Source of the DNA: Aricia agestis | Taxonomy: Eukaryota; Arthropoda; Insecta; Lepidoptera; Lycaenidae | Length of the DNA: 64,000 nucleotides | Direction: 5' to 3' | NCBI RefSeq assembly: GCF_905147365.1 | Contig: NC_056428.1 | Coordinates: 15,220,001 to 15,284,000, forward strand | In this document: positions 41,736 to 52,419 of the stretch, piece after piece | Numbering within the stretch: position 1 is the stretch's first letter | Layout: each line of letters begins with the position of its first letter | Notes under the pieces: generated by a model | Told to the model about the DNA's origin: nothing | Database searches by the model: none | Seen by the model: only the letters and a program-made list of their open reading frames with translations | Position numbers and translations under genes: made by a program

Positions 41736-41918
41736 TTAGATGCATCTTTGTGATTTTTTTCTATCGAGAAAATTTTAAGATATCGTGTTTTTGCTCAGAT
41801 CGAATTCTCGGAAATATAATGTAGTATCTAATTTTAGAAACTGAAACAATTCGGGGCTTATTTTCAAGTATAAAAAAGAATTATAAAATCGACACTTTAG
41901 GGTTAGTCGCCCCCTTAA

Positions 41919-42257
41919 CACAAATATAATCACAGTTTCCTTTATCACAAAGTACATCGTTCAGATTATAAATATGAAAGTGTGTCTGTCTTTTTGTTAC
42001 CTTTGCACACTTAAATGGCTGAATCTTAAGATTATTATTAGTAAATTAAAAATAAAGATAAACTTCCGACATACTAGCTAAACATTTAATTTCCTTAGAT
42101 TGAAATGAAATGAAATTATTATTTCATTAAAAACAAAAAGATAGCAATTCGAAGCGCGTCATAAGAAACGAATAGCATTGCAGTAACGAAACTCTGAGTT
42201 TGGACGAAAATAATCCTTATTTTATAAACGTAAGGCACTGTTAAAGGAAAAATAATT
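41919..42257. other. Unassigned stretch with Helitron F fragment
   Basis: ATTATAAATATGAAAGTGTGTCTGTC at about 41966-41992 matches the 5' part of family F Helitrons. The rest is unassigned. Confidence 0.35.
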
Positions 42258-42287
42258 GTGGACGGCACAATAAGTCAATCAGCAACA

Positions 42288-42458
42288 ATGTTGCGTGGTG
42301 CTGATGTAGATAACATACAGACGTACATACACTCACATCGCCGCACGGACATCATTATTTTCACATTAGTATGTGTGCAATGCTTACTGATGGTTGTACT
42401 AATATGTATATTGTATATTGTATTATGTGCTGATAGTCCTGTTCCATTTTTAATTTAA
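42288..42458 (+). CDS. Possible small membrane protein, unrecognised
   Basis: From ATG at 42288 a 56-residue frame (open from about 42258) has a polar start (MLRGADVDNIQTYIHSHRRTD) and one strong hydrophobic stretch of about 27 residues (IIIFTLVCVQCLLMVVLICI...), then a short tail. Base composition is less AT-rich than its flanks. This would be a single-pass membrane peptide if made. I do not recognise a family. It could equally be an exon remnant or a chance frame. Confidence 0.25.
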   Translation: MLRGADVDNIQTYIHSHRRTDIIIFTLVCVQCLLMVVLICILYIVLCADSPVPFLI

Positions 42459-42459
42459 A

Positions 42460-42820
42460 TGGTAAATGTAAACAAAAAAAAATTAAAATATTTAATCTGC
42501 TATTGCATTTCTTTGTTGCGGACATGATTTAAAGCAAAATTGATAGTATTATAGCTGACGATGCTAATAAGAAGGCTTTGTTTATATTTAGAGAAAGGTG
42601 CTGGATTATAACTAGCTGTAAACCTGTAAAAAAAAGTTACCAAAAATCTCACCAGTAATGATAATATTATTTAGCTACTATTTTTATTAAAGATGTATAT
42701 CGGATCAAATTAATTGGACGAATTCATCCAAACATTACAAAATATGTGTTAAAGAGTAACGGTCACATTCGTTAGGCCTGATAATAGGTTTGCATATACT
42801 TACTTACTTAAAAATAATTT
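42460..42820. other. Unassigned AT-rich stretch
   Basis: No recognised gene or repeat. Confidence 0.3.
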
Positions 42821-42853
42821 ATATGGCAAAACAACATTTGCCGGGTCAGCTAC
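42821..42853 (+). mobile_element. Helitron family D 3' end, isolated
   Basis: ATATGGCAAAACAACATTTG followed by CCGGGTCAGCTACT: the hairpin and near-CTAGT terminus of family D without a matching body. Confidence 0.6.
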
Positions 42854-42925
42854 TTTTTTTTTCTAAAAATCTTCAATAACACTTTTCTTCTGATCTAACA
42901 CCGACTACACGTACTCAAACAGTTA

Positions 42926-43163
42926 TCTATATATTATATAAAACTCAAAGGTGACTGACTGATTGACATAGTGATCTATCAACGCACAGCCCAAACCACT
43001 GGACGGATCGAGCTGAAATTTGGCATGCAGATAGATGTTATGACGTAGGCATCCACTAAGAAAGGATTTTGATAAATTCCAACCCCAAGGGGTTCAAATA
43101 GGGGAAAAAAGTTTGTATATAATAATACTTCTTAACGCGAGCGAAGCCGCGGGCAAAAGCTCG
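42926..43163 (+). mobile_element. Short Helitron, family G
   Basis: 5' TCTATATATTATATAAAACTC; 3' GCGAGCGAAGCCGCGGGCAA then AAGCTCGT, one base off CTAGT. Carries the words CCACTGGACGGATCGAGCTG and CCCCAAGGGG. Confidence 0.65.
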
Positions 43164-43474
43164 TTATAAGTATAAAATTAATTAAAGTAACTAATTACGT
43201 ATAATGTTACTTGAATCCTAGCCTACATTTAAGTATTTAATGTTGATTTCCCGTAATTAAATAAATGTAAACGAGCTCTGCGACACCTGACTTAATGGCA
43301 GATTAGAGACATTATAAGTTTAATTATACTCGTTAAATGTATTATATGTATAAAATATGTATCTAAATAGCCAAGGCTAAGATTTCATCACTTTTCAATA
43401 ATATATTTTATGTGATGTTGTTTTATGTTTAAATAAAATGGGAGTAGAGTTAAGTTTGACTTTTTTCTCTTAAC
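43164..43474. other. Unassigned stretch
   Basis: AT-rich, nothing recognised. Confidence 0.3.
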
Positions 43475-44298
43475 AAAGCATTCCCTTATAGACTAATATA
43501 ATATGTAAAATAAAAATAAAAATTGTTTTATTTCCGAATAGATTTGTAACAAATGCTTTCAGAACGTTGATACTACTGGTGCCTACCACCGGTTCGGTAA
43601 CTATCCCGGCGAGAAGAACCGGCGTAAGAAACTCGCACGGGGTCCCACTTTTTACCAAAATGTATGTAGAAGTAGCCTTGCAAGCAGCCATCCTACTCCC
43701 AAGATGTGCCATCGTTTATGAATTGACCTTGTAATAGGCTTTGGCACACAAACGTTCTTTGACTACTTTTTTAAATTTATTAATCGAAAGATTTTGAACG
43801 TTTTCTGGGATTTTATTGTACAGGCGTATACATTGACCTTTAAACGATTAACTAACTAAGTCTGATCATCGGCAAATCCAGCTTGTGCTTATTTCTGGTG
43901 TTCCTACAGAGAATGTCACTTTTAGCTTCAAATTTACTTACATTTTTTCTAACATAATATATTACATTATCCAAAATGTATTTGCAACATATTATGTAGA
44001 AGCAACAGTTAGAATACCAATTTCTTTAAATTTATCTCTCAGAGATTCAAAAGAAGACATTTTTAGATAGAGCGTATGGCTCGCTTCTGCAGCACAAATA
44101 TTGTATTAATGTCGGCAGCGTTTCCCCATAAAAGGATTCCATATGCCATTCTACTATGAAAATAACTAAAATATACTAATCGTGGCGTGTCTTCATCAGA
44201 AATTTCTCTGATTTTTCTGACTGCCGCATATGCCGCAAAACTGAGCCTACCTACAAGATTAACAATATGAGGACCCCACTGTAATTTACTATCAAGTG
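43475..44298 (-). mobile_element. 5'-truncated Jockey-like LINE
   Basis: Minus-strand copy: the end of a reverse transcriptase ORF (about 44298 down to 43720), then a 3' UTR with the GCCGGTTCTTCTCGCCGGGA block and an AT-rich tail near 43500. Its 5' border coincides with the inverted-repeat element at 44299. Confidence 0.75.
43720..44298 (-). pseudogene. Jockey-like reverse transcriptase C-terminal remnant
   Basis: Read on the minus strand: LDSKLQWGPHI, RLSFAAYAAVRKI, RLVYFSYFHSRMAYGILLWG and IFVLQKRAIRSI, then stop codons and frameshifts, and finally LYNKIPENVQNLSINKFK and VVKERLCAKAYYKVN. These are words of the region after the RT fingers/palm in Jockey-type LINEs of Lepidoptera. The catalytic domain is missing and several stops interrupt it, so it is dead. 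Confidence 0.75.
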
Positions 44299-44341
44299 TA
44301 AAAGAGATTCAAACCACGTTAAGCACGATATCTTTAGACAT

Positions 44342-44503
44342 GTACCATCGAGGAAGTTGATTCCTATGCAATTGACAGACCAACGTTATTTGGTCGAATA
44401 TGTCAATTCAATGTTAATTGTGATCTGTCAGCTGGGTTTGACGTAACGCAACCAAACTACTTAGGTCCCCGATTTGCATAGGAATCAACTTCTCTGATAG
44501 TAC
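44342..44503 (-). mobile_element. GTAC-ended MITE, copy 2 (inverted)
   Basis: GTACCATCGAGGAAGTTGAT to ATCAACTTCTCTGATAGTAC; the reverse complement of the copy at 11740-11903 with few changes. Confidence 0.8.
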
Positions 44504-44805
44504 ATACGTCTGTGGTACAATGGTTTTGAGAGAGTAGTTCATGGCTCAAAAGTCGTCGGTTCTAATTCCCCCGTCTAAAAAAGATTTAAGGTATTGAAGG
44601 TTCATCACCTAATTTTCTGACAAGATGATCGTGCGTCGGATGGTCAAAGGTCATGTAAGAAGACAATCTTGCGCCTGTTCTCCACTCATCTGTTTCAGTG
44701 TGTTTATTAGAGTTACGAAAGAGTGAGAGTTCTCTTGTGTAGGTACAGCGCACACACTTCGGCACTGTAAAAAATCACCTCTGCGTAGCTTTCAACGAAA
44801 CCTGC
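44504..44805 (+). mobile_element. tRNA-derived SINE
   Basis: A degenerate tRNA-like head with A-box-like GTGGTACAATGG and B-box-like GGTTCTAATTCC, then the body CAAGATGATCGTGCGTCGGA, TTGCGCCTG, GTGAGAGTTCTCTTGTGT and CACACACTTCGGCACTGTAA. The same body, better preserved, is at 46964-47273 on the minus strand. Confidence 0.75.
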
Positions 44806-44818
44806 GTTCACCGAAATC

Positions 44819-45250
44819 GAGGGGGCGACTAACCCTCAAGTGTCGATTTTATAATTCATTTTTATACTTGAAAATAAGCCCCGATTTGTTTCATTTTCTA
44901 AAATTAGATACTACATTATATTTCCGAGAATTCTATCTGAGCAAAAACATGATATCTTAAAATTTTCTCGATAGAAAAAAATCACAAAGATGCATCTAAT
45001 TTTCACGAATTTTTCATTTATTGCCATAACCGTGCATTGAACTAAGTTAATATTTTAACACATTGTATAAAATTCTATCATTGAGAGATCGACCTAGGGG
45101 ATTTTTAAAATGTTGTATATTTATCGAGTTATTGGGAAAAAACTAATTTGGCGATGAATCCGCGTCGTTCTTTTTCACCTGGCATATGAAAGATGGGCGT
45201 GAGTGTGAAGAGAGAAGGACGATGTTTGATTTTTGGGGTTAGTCGCCCTC
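44819..45250 (+). mobile_element. GGGCGACTAACCC MITE, uninterrupted copy
   Basis: Ends GAGGGGGCGACTAACCC and GGGGTTAGTCGCCCTC, 432 bp. Nearly colinear with 54905-55334; TTAA flanks are worn here (TCGA and TCAA). Confidence 0.75.
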
Positions 45251-45544
45251 TCAAAGCTATACCTAATAGTCGGTTCAAAATCAAACTTACACTAACCTAA
45301 CTGCAAAATGTATAATTGCTAATGAGTTCACGGGCTGTGAACAGTGTAATCGTCTTGGTAGGGCGGGGCCTGGGATAACACAGCTAAACTCGGGGCGTGG
45401 TTAACTCCAAGTTAATTTAACTAATCTAAATCTTAACCGTGCCTAACGTGGTTTGAATCTCTTTTATCGTCTTTAAATAAACAAAATATGGTAAGAAAAC
45501 TGCCAATGTCTATAATAATTGTGAATTTTTTTTACCTGATATAA

Positions 45545-45667
45545 AATCTTGGATATATTATATGATCCTGGGATAAAAAGCTACATAGACATCCAAATCG
45601 GCTTAGAAATTTGAACGAGAAGACTTAAGAAACAGACAGACAACTTTCAAATTTTTATCTAGTATAG
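45545..45667 (-). mobile_element. Degenerate Helitron 5' part
   Basis: Reads in reverse as TCTATACTAGATAAAAATTTG, GTTGTCTGTCTG..., the pattern of family F-like 5' ends. No 3' terminus found. Confidence 0.4.
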
Positions 45668-45932
45668 ATTATATTTAAGGTGGTTGTCATAAGTAAAAAA
45701 TATACCAACTCTTATAAGGAAATTGAAAGATTAGCATCACCTATGACACAGTAGACTGAGCTGCAACACCAGAGGGGATGCAAGTGCGTTCTTCTTTTAG
45801 AAGATATTTGCTTTGAAGCAGAGCTGTTATAAAACAAGTTGATAAGTATGACAGCTATGTAGCGTGGTATCAAGTCTTTTTGGAAAAACTGTGTCGAAAA
45901 CATTTTTTTCTTGTATCGTGTACATGCAGGGC

Positions 45933-46090
45933 TTGTTTTAGGATCCCGTGCCCAAAGGGTAAAAACTGCGTTATATTATTAAGACTTCGCTGACTATTCG
46001 TCCGTCCGTCTGTTTATCGCCAAGCTGCATCTCAAGAACGACGACAGCTAGACAGTTGGAATTTAATAGAATATAAATTTAAAGACAATT
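45933..46090 (-). repeat. Partial copy of the GCGAGTCGG repeat
   Basis: TTTTAGGATCCCGTGCCCAA, AGGGTAAAAAC, the GTCCGTCCGTCTG tract and CTCAAGAACG match the 3' half of the family. Confidence 0.55.
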
Positions 46091-46450
46091 GAAATTTCTT
46101 TGACGTTGGCGGAAACTTGCAACAGGTTCAACTTATCGCATACCCTATAATTGGCTATTATATGTATACAATATTATGATATTACATACCAATATTATAT
46201 CGTACTACAATAGTCCATAGAACATTCTGGAAACAATAACGGCCAATTAGAAGTGCGCAGGAGTCTATATCATTTCTCACGTGAAGTGGTTACGTCTACT
46301 GTAATAGTCGTAAACTACGATTGAATCTGAATTCATAAACATAAGTTTGGCTTATACGACGGGATTATTGTGGCCAGGAGTGCCTAACTTTTTTTCTTTA
46401 GTTTTTATTTTTTGGTTTGGTCGAAACTGGAATTGCAAGTTACCCTCATA
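46091..46450. other. Unassigned stretch
   Basis: No recognised gene or repeat. Confidence 0.3.
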
Positions 46451-46885
46451 GGAAGTGTGCGACTCGGATTCGCGCAATAAGGGTTCCGTACCGTTATAGA
46501 GAAAAATAGGCTAAAAATTGTGTTTTTTGTATGGGTACCACTTAAATTTTTATTTTATATTATATTATTTTTTTTATTAAACTACATATAAAATTAACTA
46601 TTAAGGTACTTATATTTAAAAGTTTCAAGTGCCTATCTGTTTCCATTATTGATAACGACCAAAAAATGCCAGCATAATGACGTTTGTTATATTAATTTTA
46701 TTTTATTTTCAGTGTTTGTTGTTATAGCAGCACAAAAAATTCTGTGAAAATATTAGAAGTCTAGCTAAAGCGGTTCTTGAGATACAGCCTGGAGACACAC
46801 AGACGGACGGACAGACGGACGGACATACAGAAAACGAAGTCTTATTAATAGGGTCCCGTTTTCATCCTTTGGGTACGGAACCCTA
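46451..46885 (+). repeat. GCGAGTCGG repeat, complete copy
   Basis: From GAAGTGTGCGACTCGGATTC to GGGTACGGAACCCTAG, with GACG tract at 46796-46826. Confidence 0.7.
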
Positions 46886-46963
46886 GAAACTAACGCTTAT
46901 AATTATATCGTAATAATTATAACCCCTACACCGGTTTCGGTGACGGTGTCCGTTTTCATTAAA

Positions 46964-47273
46964 ACCAGGCCTGTTACCCAGGAGTAATTTTATAGTGCCC
47001 AAGTGTGTGCACAGCTTACACAAGAGCACTCTCTATTCCTTTTTCTCTCATAACCCAGTGGGACGGAAGACCGACACGACTGGCGAGAGATCAGGCGCAG
47101 GAGCGACTTTTTACGTGCCTATCCGACGCATGGATCATCTTACTTGTCAGACAATCAGGTGATCAGCCTGCATTTGCCTAACCAAACTTGGAAATAACAT
47201 GTTTCCAACGCGGGAATCAAACCCACGACCTCCGAGTCAAGAGCCACGCTCTTAACCACTGGACCACGAAGGC
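46964..47273 (-). mobile_element. tRNA-derived SINE, better preserved copy
   Basis: The minus strand starts with a tRNA-like head CCTTCGTGGTCCAGTGGTTA, then GGTCGTGGGTTTGATTCCCG (B box), followed by the body GATGATCCATGCGTCGGATA, CTCCTGCGCCTGATCTCTCG and GTGCACACACTTGGGCACTA. Class III-like internal promoter; no protein. It is a retroposon, not a tRNA gene. Confidence 0.8.
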
Positions 47274-47474
47274 GTTAAGGAGGAGGAAGAGGCGATATCG
47301 TATGAAGGTCATGGAAGAGGCACGCGTTTCAGACATGAGGAACCCGACTGCAGAGGCTTAATATGTATTTTTTTTATTGTATAAAAACGTGAGTGGAAGA
47401 ACGAGACTTACCTAGTCTAGCTATTAATATATCTGAATAAAATTATTATCATTATCATTACTTATTAGGATTTG

Positions 47475-47759
47475 ATATACGTGGGAGAGCCATGCTTCGG
47501 CACGAATGGGCCGGCTCGACCGGAGAAATACCACGTTCTCACTGAAAACCGGCGTGAAACAGCGCTTGCGCTGTGTTTCGCCAAGTGAGTGAGTTAACCG
47601 GAGGCCCAATCCCCTACCCTATTCCCTTCCCTACCCTCCCCTATTCCCTTTCCCTCCCATCCCTACCCTACCCTATTCTCTCTTAACAGGCCGGCAACGC
47701 ACCTGCAGCTCATCAGGTGACCCGTTTGCTCGTTGGCCTCCTTATTTCATAAAAAAAAA
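47475..47759 (+). mobile_element. SINE-like retroposon with poly(A), copy 2
   Basis: From ATATACGTGGGAGAGCCATG to TTATTTCATAAAAAAAAA, with the CCCTACCCTCCCCTATTCCC minisatellite. Same family as 21444-21770. Confidence 0.75.
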
Positions 47760-47807
47760 GTGATCAAAATTACATATTTGAAAATATATGTAATTTTGAT
47801 CACTTTT
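47756..47807. repeat. Perfect hairpin, 21-bp arms
   Basis: AAAAGTGATCAAAATTACAT mirrors ATGTAATTTTGATCACTTTT around a 10-nt loop. It directly overlaps the poly(A) end of the retroposon. Confidence 0.85.
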
Positions 47808-47809
47808 GT

Positions 47810-49204
47810 ATGAGTCTCTTCTCGAATTTTAACAATAATAAAGCGAATTTTCGCGATAATATTATAAAATTTGAAATGTTGTAGAAGGTTGCTAAGACCT
47901 GGCCAACAATGGTCTAAGTTAAGACGTGCATGTGCGAAATGCGTATCTCAACTCTCAAGCACAATTATAATAGTGTTATAAAACATATCGCCGTACAGCA
48001 GCGATGGCTGGTAACTATAGCTGACACAAATAGAGTCACTTGAGATATTTTATAATAAGTACATTAATGTTTTTTACCGACTTCCAAAAAGGAGGAGCTA
48101 ATACGTTCGGCTGTATGTATCTTTTTTTTTTGTATGTTCAACGATAACTCAGCCGTTTGTGATCCGATTTTTTAAAATAAAAGTTTTTCATTTTAATTAC
48201 TTAAGTCGTATTAAGCCTTGGGACTAAGTGGTTTTTTTAAATAATGGGATATGATATTATGATTTTTAACTCTTTGTTTTTTGGAGATTTTAGTGCAGTA
48301 GAAGATTTTACAAGCTTATACTTTTACGAGCAGTATATAGCTTGTTTAACGCTCTGTAGTCTACAAATGAATACAAATATGTATTGAACACTAGAAAATC
48401 ACCGTGGCAAACATGAAAACGAAACAGCTTGGACAGGCACACGATTTTGAGAAAGAAGAAGACGATATTACAGTACTTTCTCTCCGGCCGTGCCAGCGTT
48501 GCCGCGTTGTGATCACGGAGCTAATTGTGATCTACTAAGTCTCTCCGCCTTGCAAAATTTTGATCACTATACATCATACCGCATACGTGTCCTGACGCGA
48601 AAACATTTTCAATCATCTCAAAAAAATCACAACACCTTTAAAGAACTTTTCCATTCAAAAACTTACGTGAACGAGTAAAAACATACGACACTACAAAGCA
48701 GTTGGATCAATTTGTAAGGTTCAACAAACTTGCAGGATATGCTGGTCGCGTGGGCCGAAATAATAGTCGACACACCGCACAATAGTCTATAAATATTTAA
48801 AAAAGATAATCTATTAACTTTATATTCTGTGGAGTGTGGACATAATATACATTTGTATGCGCGGGGAAAAGGTTGCGCGCTCCTGGTTTTGAATACGCCA
48901 TCGTTATAATATCCTAAATTGAAATTTGTATGCCGCTGATAGATTTGCTCAAACTACTGGACGGCATGCGTGGAAATGATGGTATGGTTATTAGTATTAA
49001 TATCCGTTCAAAATACAAAAGCGAGTTTGTCAGCTGTCTGTCTGTCTGATACCTCTTCACGCCCAAACCTGGCTGAAACGATTTTATTGGGTACCTATAA
49101 TGAAATACTTTTCATCCCGGAAAAAATTAATTCCACGCAATAAACGAATTTAGCCTCAACACAGTTGTGCGCGTCATTTAATTTCGAATATAACTGTATT
49201 TTAA
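47810..49204. other. Mostly unassigned, two worn repeats
   Basis: GACTTCCAAAAAGGAGGAGC and ACGTTCGGCTGTATGTATCT at 48080-48125 match a repeat also seen at 61040-61140. 49003-49182 resembles a decayed family F Helitron (CTGTCTGTCTGATACCTCTT, CATCCCGGAAAA). Small frames such as 48490-48678 show no family character. Confidence 0.35.
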
Positions 49205-49234
49205 AAAGATAAAACCGACTTCAAAATTGTTATT

Positions 49235-49373
49235 GTACTATCAGAGAACAAAGGGGACCTAAGTAGTTTGGTTGCGTTACGTCAAACCCAGCCGACAGAT
49301 CACAATTAACATTGAATTGACATATTCGACCAAATAACTCAATGAATCAATGAATCAACTTCCTCGATGGTAC
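49235..49373 (+). mobile_element. GTAC-ended MITE, copy 3
   Basis: GTACTATCAGAG...CCTCGATGGTAC. Like 11740-11903 but with short internal deletions next to both ends. Confidence 0.75.
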
Positions 49374-49968
49374 ATAATTGAGAATTAAAACTACCTAGCT
49401 CCAAATTCCAAAACTACTAAACCGATTGTGATGAAACTTGCACTATTGCCCAAGTTAAACAATACCTAGTACAACAAAAAAAGAATGGGCATTTTCCAAA
49501 AAAAAATCACATGTACTTTTTATATTTTTTTCGTTAAAATAGAGTATTTTAAGAATATAAATTAAATAATTTTCAAATTCATTGGCTAGTTCTTTCTCAA
49601 TAATTTTTTTAAGTTTCGCTATGGCGTCATCATCAGCGGCCAATAATTGACCTCTGCAGTATGTTTTTTCCTTTCAATCTTATTTACAATGGCTGGTTCG
49701 TCAAATGCAAGTTCTCATTATGTGAAAACTGATACGAGAAGCTTACCAAAAGTTCGGAACGTAATGTTGGTCGAATTTATTGCTAATTTAACGCCATCGA
49801 AGGTCAAACAAAGGTTAAACATATTTGTTCAAAAATATAAGTAACTAATGGGTATTTTTTTCGTTTATATACAGAAAAACGATCACTGACCTTATTCCTC
49901 GAAATGTTTTTGTAATGAGCAAAATTAAAAAAAAAATGGACAATCCCCATTACTGAAATCGGAACGGT

Positions 49969-50020
49969 AGTTCTAGAGATATGCGAACACAAATGTTTGT
50001 GTTCGCATATCTCTAGAACT
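49969..50020. repeat. Perfect 52-nt palindrome
   Basis: AGTTCTAGAGATATGCGAAC and its exact mirror, arms about 25 bp with almost no loop. Confidence 0.9.
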
Positions 50021-50190
50021 TTTTATGTAAAAACATACATACTTACATACACTTTTGAAATTTGGCGCATTTGTTTAGACGCTGATATAGATTATAGACT
50101 AACATATACGAAAATTGGGCATTTCTATAAATATTACATACATACGCGTCGAATTGATAACCTCCCTTTTTTGAAGTCGGTTAAAATAGA

Positions 50191-50492
50191 TTCAAGCAGA
50201 GATAATATAAGAACCATGTCACAGTAATAGCATTAGGTTTTCACTTAACCACACAACGCGTTTGTTTTACGATGTCGTTCAGTTAAACGCGTATTGAGTT
50301 AACATTGAAACAGTTAAATGGTTCAGTTAAAAACACATAACGTAGTAAGGTGGGCCGTGGTACAATGTGTTAAGGTGGTCTACTCGGCGTTAGGGCTTAA
50401 ATATGTAGAGTTTGATTGAAAATTCGGCTTGGGCTTTGGCCATTTACATGAAAATGGCCATGACTTTGAAGGTTTGCCGAACGCGAACGTTT
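50191..50492. other. Unassigned stretch
   Basis: No recognised gene or repeat. Confidence 0.3.
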
Positions 50493-50813
50493 GGCCCGAT
50501 TCGACCAAACTTGAAGTTACACGAGTATAACTATCATAAGAATAATTTTACTCCTTACCAAGTTACTCAAAGAATATGAAATAAAATGTCAATTATAGTT
50601 CACAATGACACCGACCGTGACAGTTGAACCCTGTTGTGCAACTATTCTCAGTTTAATATTTACTCCACCAAAATAGCCCGTGTAAATATTTACTCCCGTG
50701 TAATTGCCTCATTCTTGGATTAGAAGTTGGAAAAACGCAAAACCAGCTTACTCTTAGATTAGGAGACAGTTATACTCGAGTAAAATTTTATTCCAGTTTG
50801 GTCGAATCCGCCC
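50493..50813 (+). mobile_element. GGCCCGATTCGACC MITE, uninterrupted copy
   Basis: Ends GGCCCGATTCGACCAAACTT and TTTGGTCGAATCCGCCC. Subterminal ACACGAGTATAACTAT is mirrored by AGTTATACTCGAG. It serves as reference for the split copy at 14860-15705. Confidence 0.75.
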
Positions 50814-51261
50814 GAGTACTTAAATGAAATATTCATCTCAAACGTCGAAATTAAACGAACTATAATAAGCGAAATGTTCCTTGTTATTTTTTAAGGTTCC
50901 GTACCCAAAAGATAAAAACGGGAGCTTATTACTACGACTTCGATGTCTGTCTATCCGTCTGTCTGCCTGTCCGCTGTCTGTCCATCTGTCTGTCTGTCCG
51001 TATGTATGTCTGTCCGTCTTTCTGTCTCTAGGCTGTATTTCAGAAACCGCTATAGCTAGACTTCTGAAAATTTCTCAGATTGTGTATATCTGTTGCCGCT
51101 ATAACAATAAGTACTAAAAATAAACTAAAATAAATAATTAAGTGGGGCTCCCATACAACAAACGTGATTTGTTTTGACCTTTTTTGCTCGTAATCAATAA
51201 TGGTAGCAGGTAGGCACTTGAAATACATACAATAATGTTAATTATATTTGTACTTCAATAA

Positions 51262-52176
51262 TCTATACTAATATTATAATTCTGCAGAGTTTGTTAGTTT
51301 GTTTGTTTGTTTGTTTGTTTGAACGCGCTAATCTTAGAAACTGCTGGTCCGATTTGAAAAATTATTACAGTGTTAGATAGCCCATTTATCAAGGAAGGCT
51401 AAAGGCTATATTTTATCACGCTAAGACTAATACAAATGAAGAAATAGAGGAAAATGTAGAAAAAACGGGGGGAAATTATTTGAAATGGCTTATTTGAACG
51501 CGCTAATCTCAGGAACTACTGGTCCGATTTGAAAAATTCTTTCAGTGTTAGATAGCCCATTGATCGAGGAAGGCTATAGACTATAATTTATCACGCTAAA
51601 ACTAACAGGAGCGAAGAAATAGTGGAAAATGTGAAAAAAAACGGGGGAAATTATATGAAAGGGCTTATTTGAACGCGCTAATCTCAGGAACTACTGATCC
51701 GATTAAAAAAAATATTTCAGTGTTAGATAGCCCATTTGTTGAGGAAGGTTATAAGCTATACTTTATCACGCTAAGACTAATAAAAGCGAAGAAATAGAGG
51801 AAAGTGTGGAAAAAAACGGGGGGAAATTATTTGAAAGGGCTTATTTGAACGCGCTAATCTCAGGAACTTATGGTCCGATTTGAAAAATTCTTTCAGTGTT
51901 AGATAGCCTATTTATCGAGAAAGGTCATAGGCTATATTTTATTATTCTACAACTAACAGGAGCGAAGAAACAGAGGAAAATGTGGAAAAAACGGGGGAAA
52001 TTATATGAAATTGCTTATTATCTTAAGATTCTTAAGAACTACTGGAGCAATTTTATGTTATTTGGCAAACATGAGGAATAGACCACGTTAAGCGATATAG
52101 GCTATTTTTTTGCGGAAAAATGTACGGTCGCGTGAAATTCCTAAATTACGCAAGCGAAGCCGCGCGGAATATCTAC
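51262..52176 (+). mobile_element. Non-autonomous Helitron, family A, four tandem units
   Basis: 5' TCTATACTAATATTATAA; units start at 51321, 51496, 51671 and 51848 (GAACGCGCTAATCT), about 175 bp each; 3' GCGAAGCCGCGCGGAATATC with CTAC in place of CTAG. It is directly followed by a family C1 Helitron, as in the 26.5-kb cluster. Confidence 0.8.
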
Positions 52177-52300
52177 ATATAAGTATACATACATATAACT
52201 ATATACATATAATATAATTGTAGGAAAGTTAATGCTGTACATTGAATATTTTTGTACAATAAATAATACTTGGGACGTGATCTACTATACTAACGCGGAC
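52177..52300 (+). mobile_element. Helitron family C1, 3'-truncated, without LINE
   Basis: GTAGGAAAGTTAATGCTGTA, TTTTTGTACAATAAATAATA, CTTGGGACGTGATCTAC, then it stops at CTAACGCGGAC, lacking the hairpin and CTAG. It represents the empty site for the LINE at 28170-28882. Confidence 0.7.
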
Positions 52301-52419
52301 TAATAAAATAAATAATAAGGGAGAGCCATAAATAATACCACATTTTTTTATTTATACCTATATTGCTTAATAATGGTACGGAACCCTTCGTGCGCGAGTC
52401 CAACTCGCACTTGGCCGGT

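Larger units (their letters stand above)
41157..41914 (-). mobile_element. TTAA-flanked MITE carrying a nested retroposon
   Basis: Ends GAGGGCGACTAACCCC and GGGTTAGTCGCCCCC, with TTAA immediately outside both (41153-41156 and 41915-41918), as in piggyBac-type insertions. Uninterrupted relatives: 44819-45250 and 54905-55334. About half the body is deleted and a retroposon (41206-41735) sits within it. The piggyBac assignment is inference. Confidence 0.7.
44299..45466. mobile_element. Inverted-repeat element filled with three other repeats
   Basis: Terminal words TAAAAGAGATTCAAACCACG (left) and CGTGGTTTGAATCTCTTTTA (right) mirror each other over about 29 bp with a few differences. Inside sit a GTAC MITE (44342-44503), a tRNA-derived SINE (44504-44805) and a TTAA-type MITE (44819-45250), back to back. 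Little of the original body remains (45251-45437). Confidence 0.6.
49205..50190. mobile_element. Element bounded by AAAACCGACTTCAAAA
   Basis: AAAACCGACTTCAAAA (49212) and TTTTGAAGTCGGTTAAAA (50171) form inverted ends about 970 bp apart. A GTAC MITE (49235-49373) has inserted next to the left end. It contains the perfect 52-nt hairpin at 49969-50020. No recognised protein. Confidence 0.5.
50891..52419 (-). repeat. GCGAGTCGG repeat split by Helitrons
   Basis: Starts GGTTCCGTACCCAAAAGATA at 50894 with a TGTC tract (50944-51030), and resumes after the insertion with GGTACGGAACCCTTCGTGCG, ending ACTCGCACTTGGCC at 52416. The gap (51262-52300) is the Helitron A plus C1 composite. Confidence 0.7.

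Noticed and set aside
44504..44580. tRNA-like sequence as a possible tRNA gene
   Set aside because: The cloverleaf does not close and it continues into a SINE body shared with 46964-47273.
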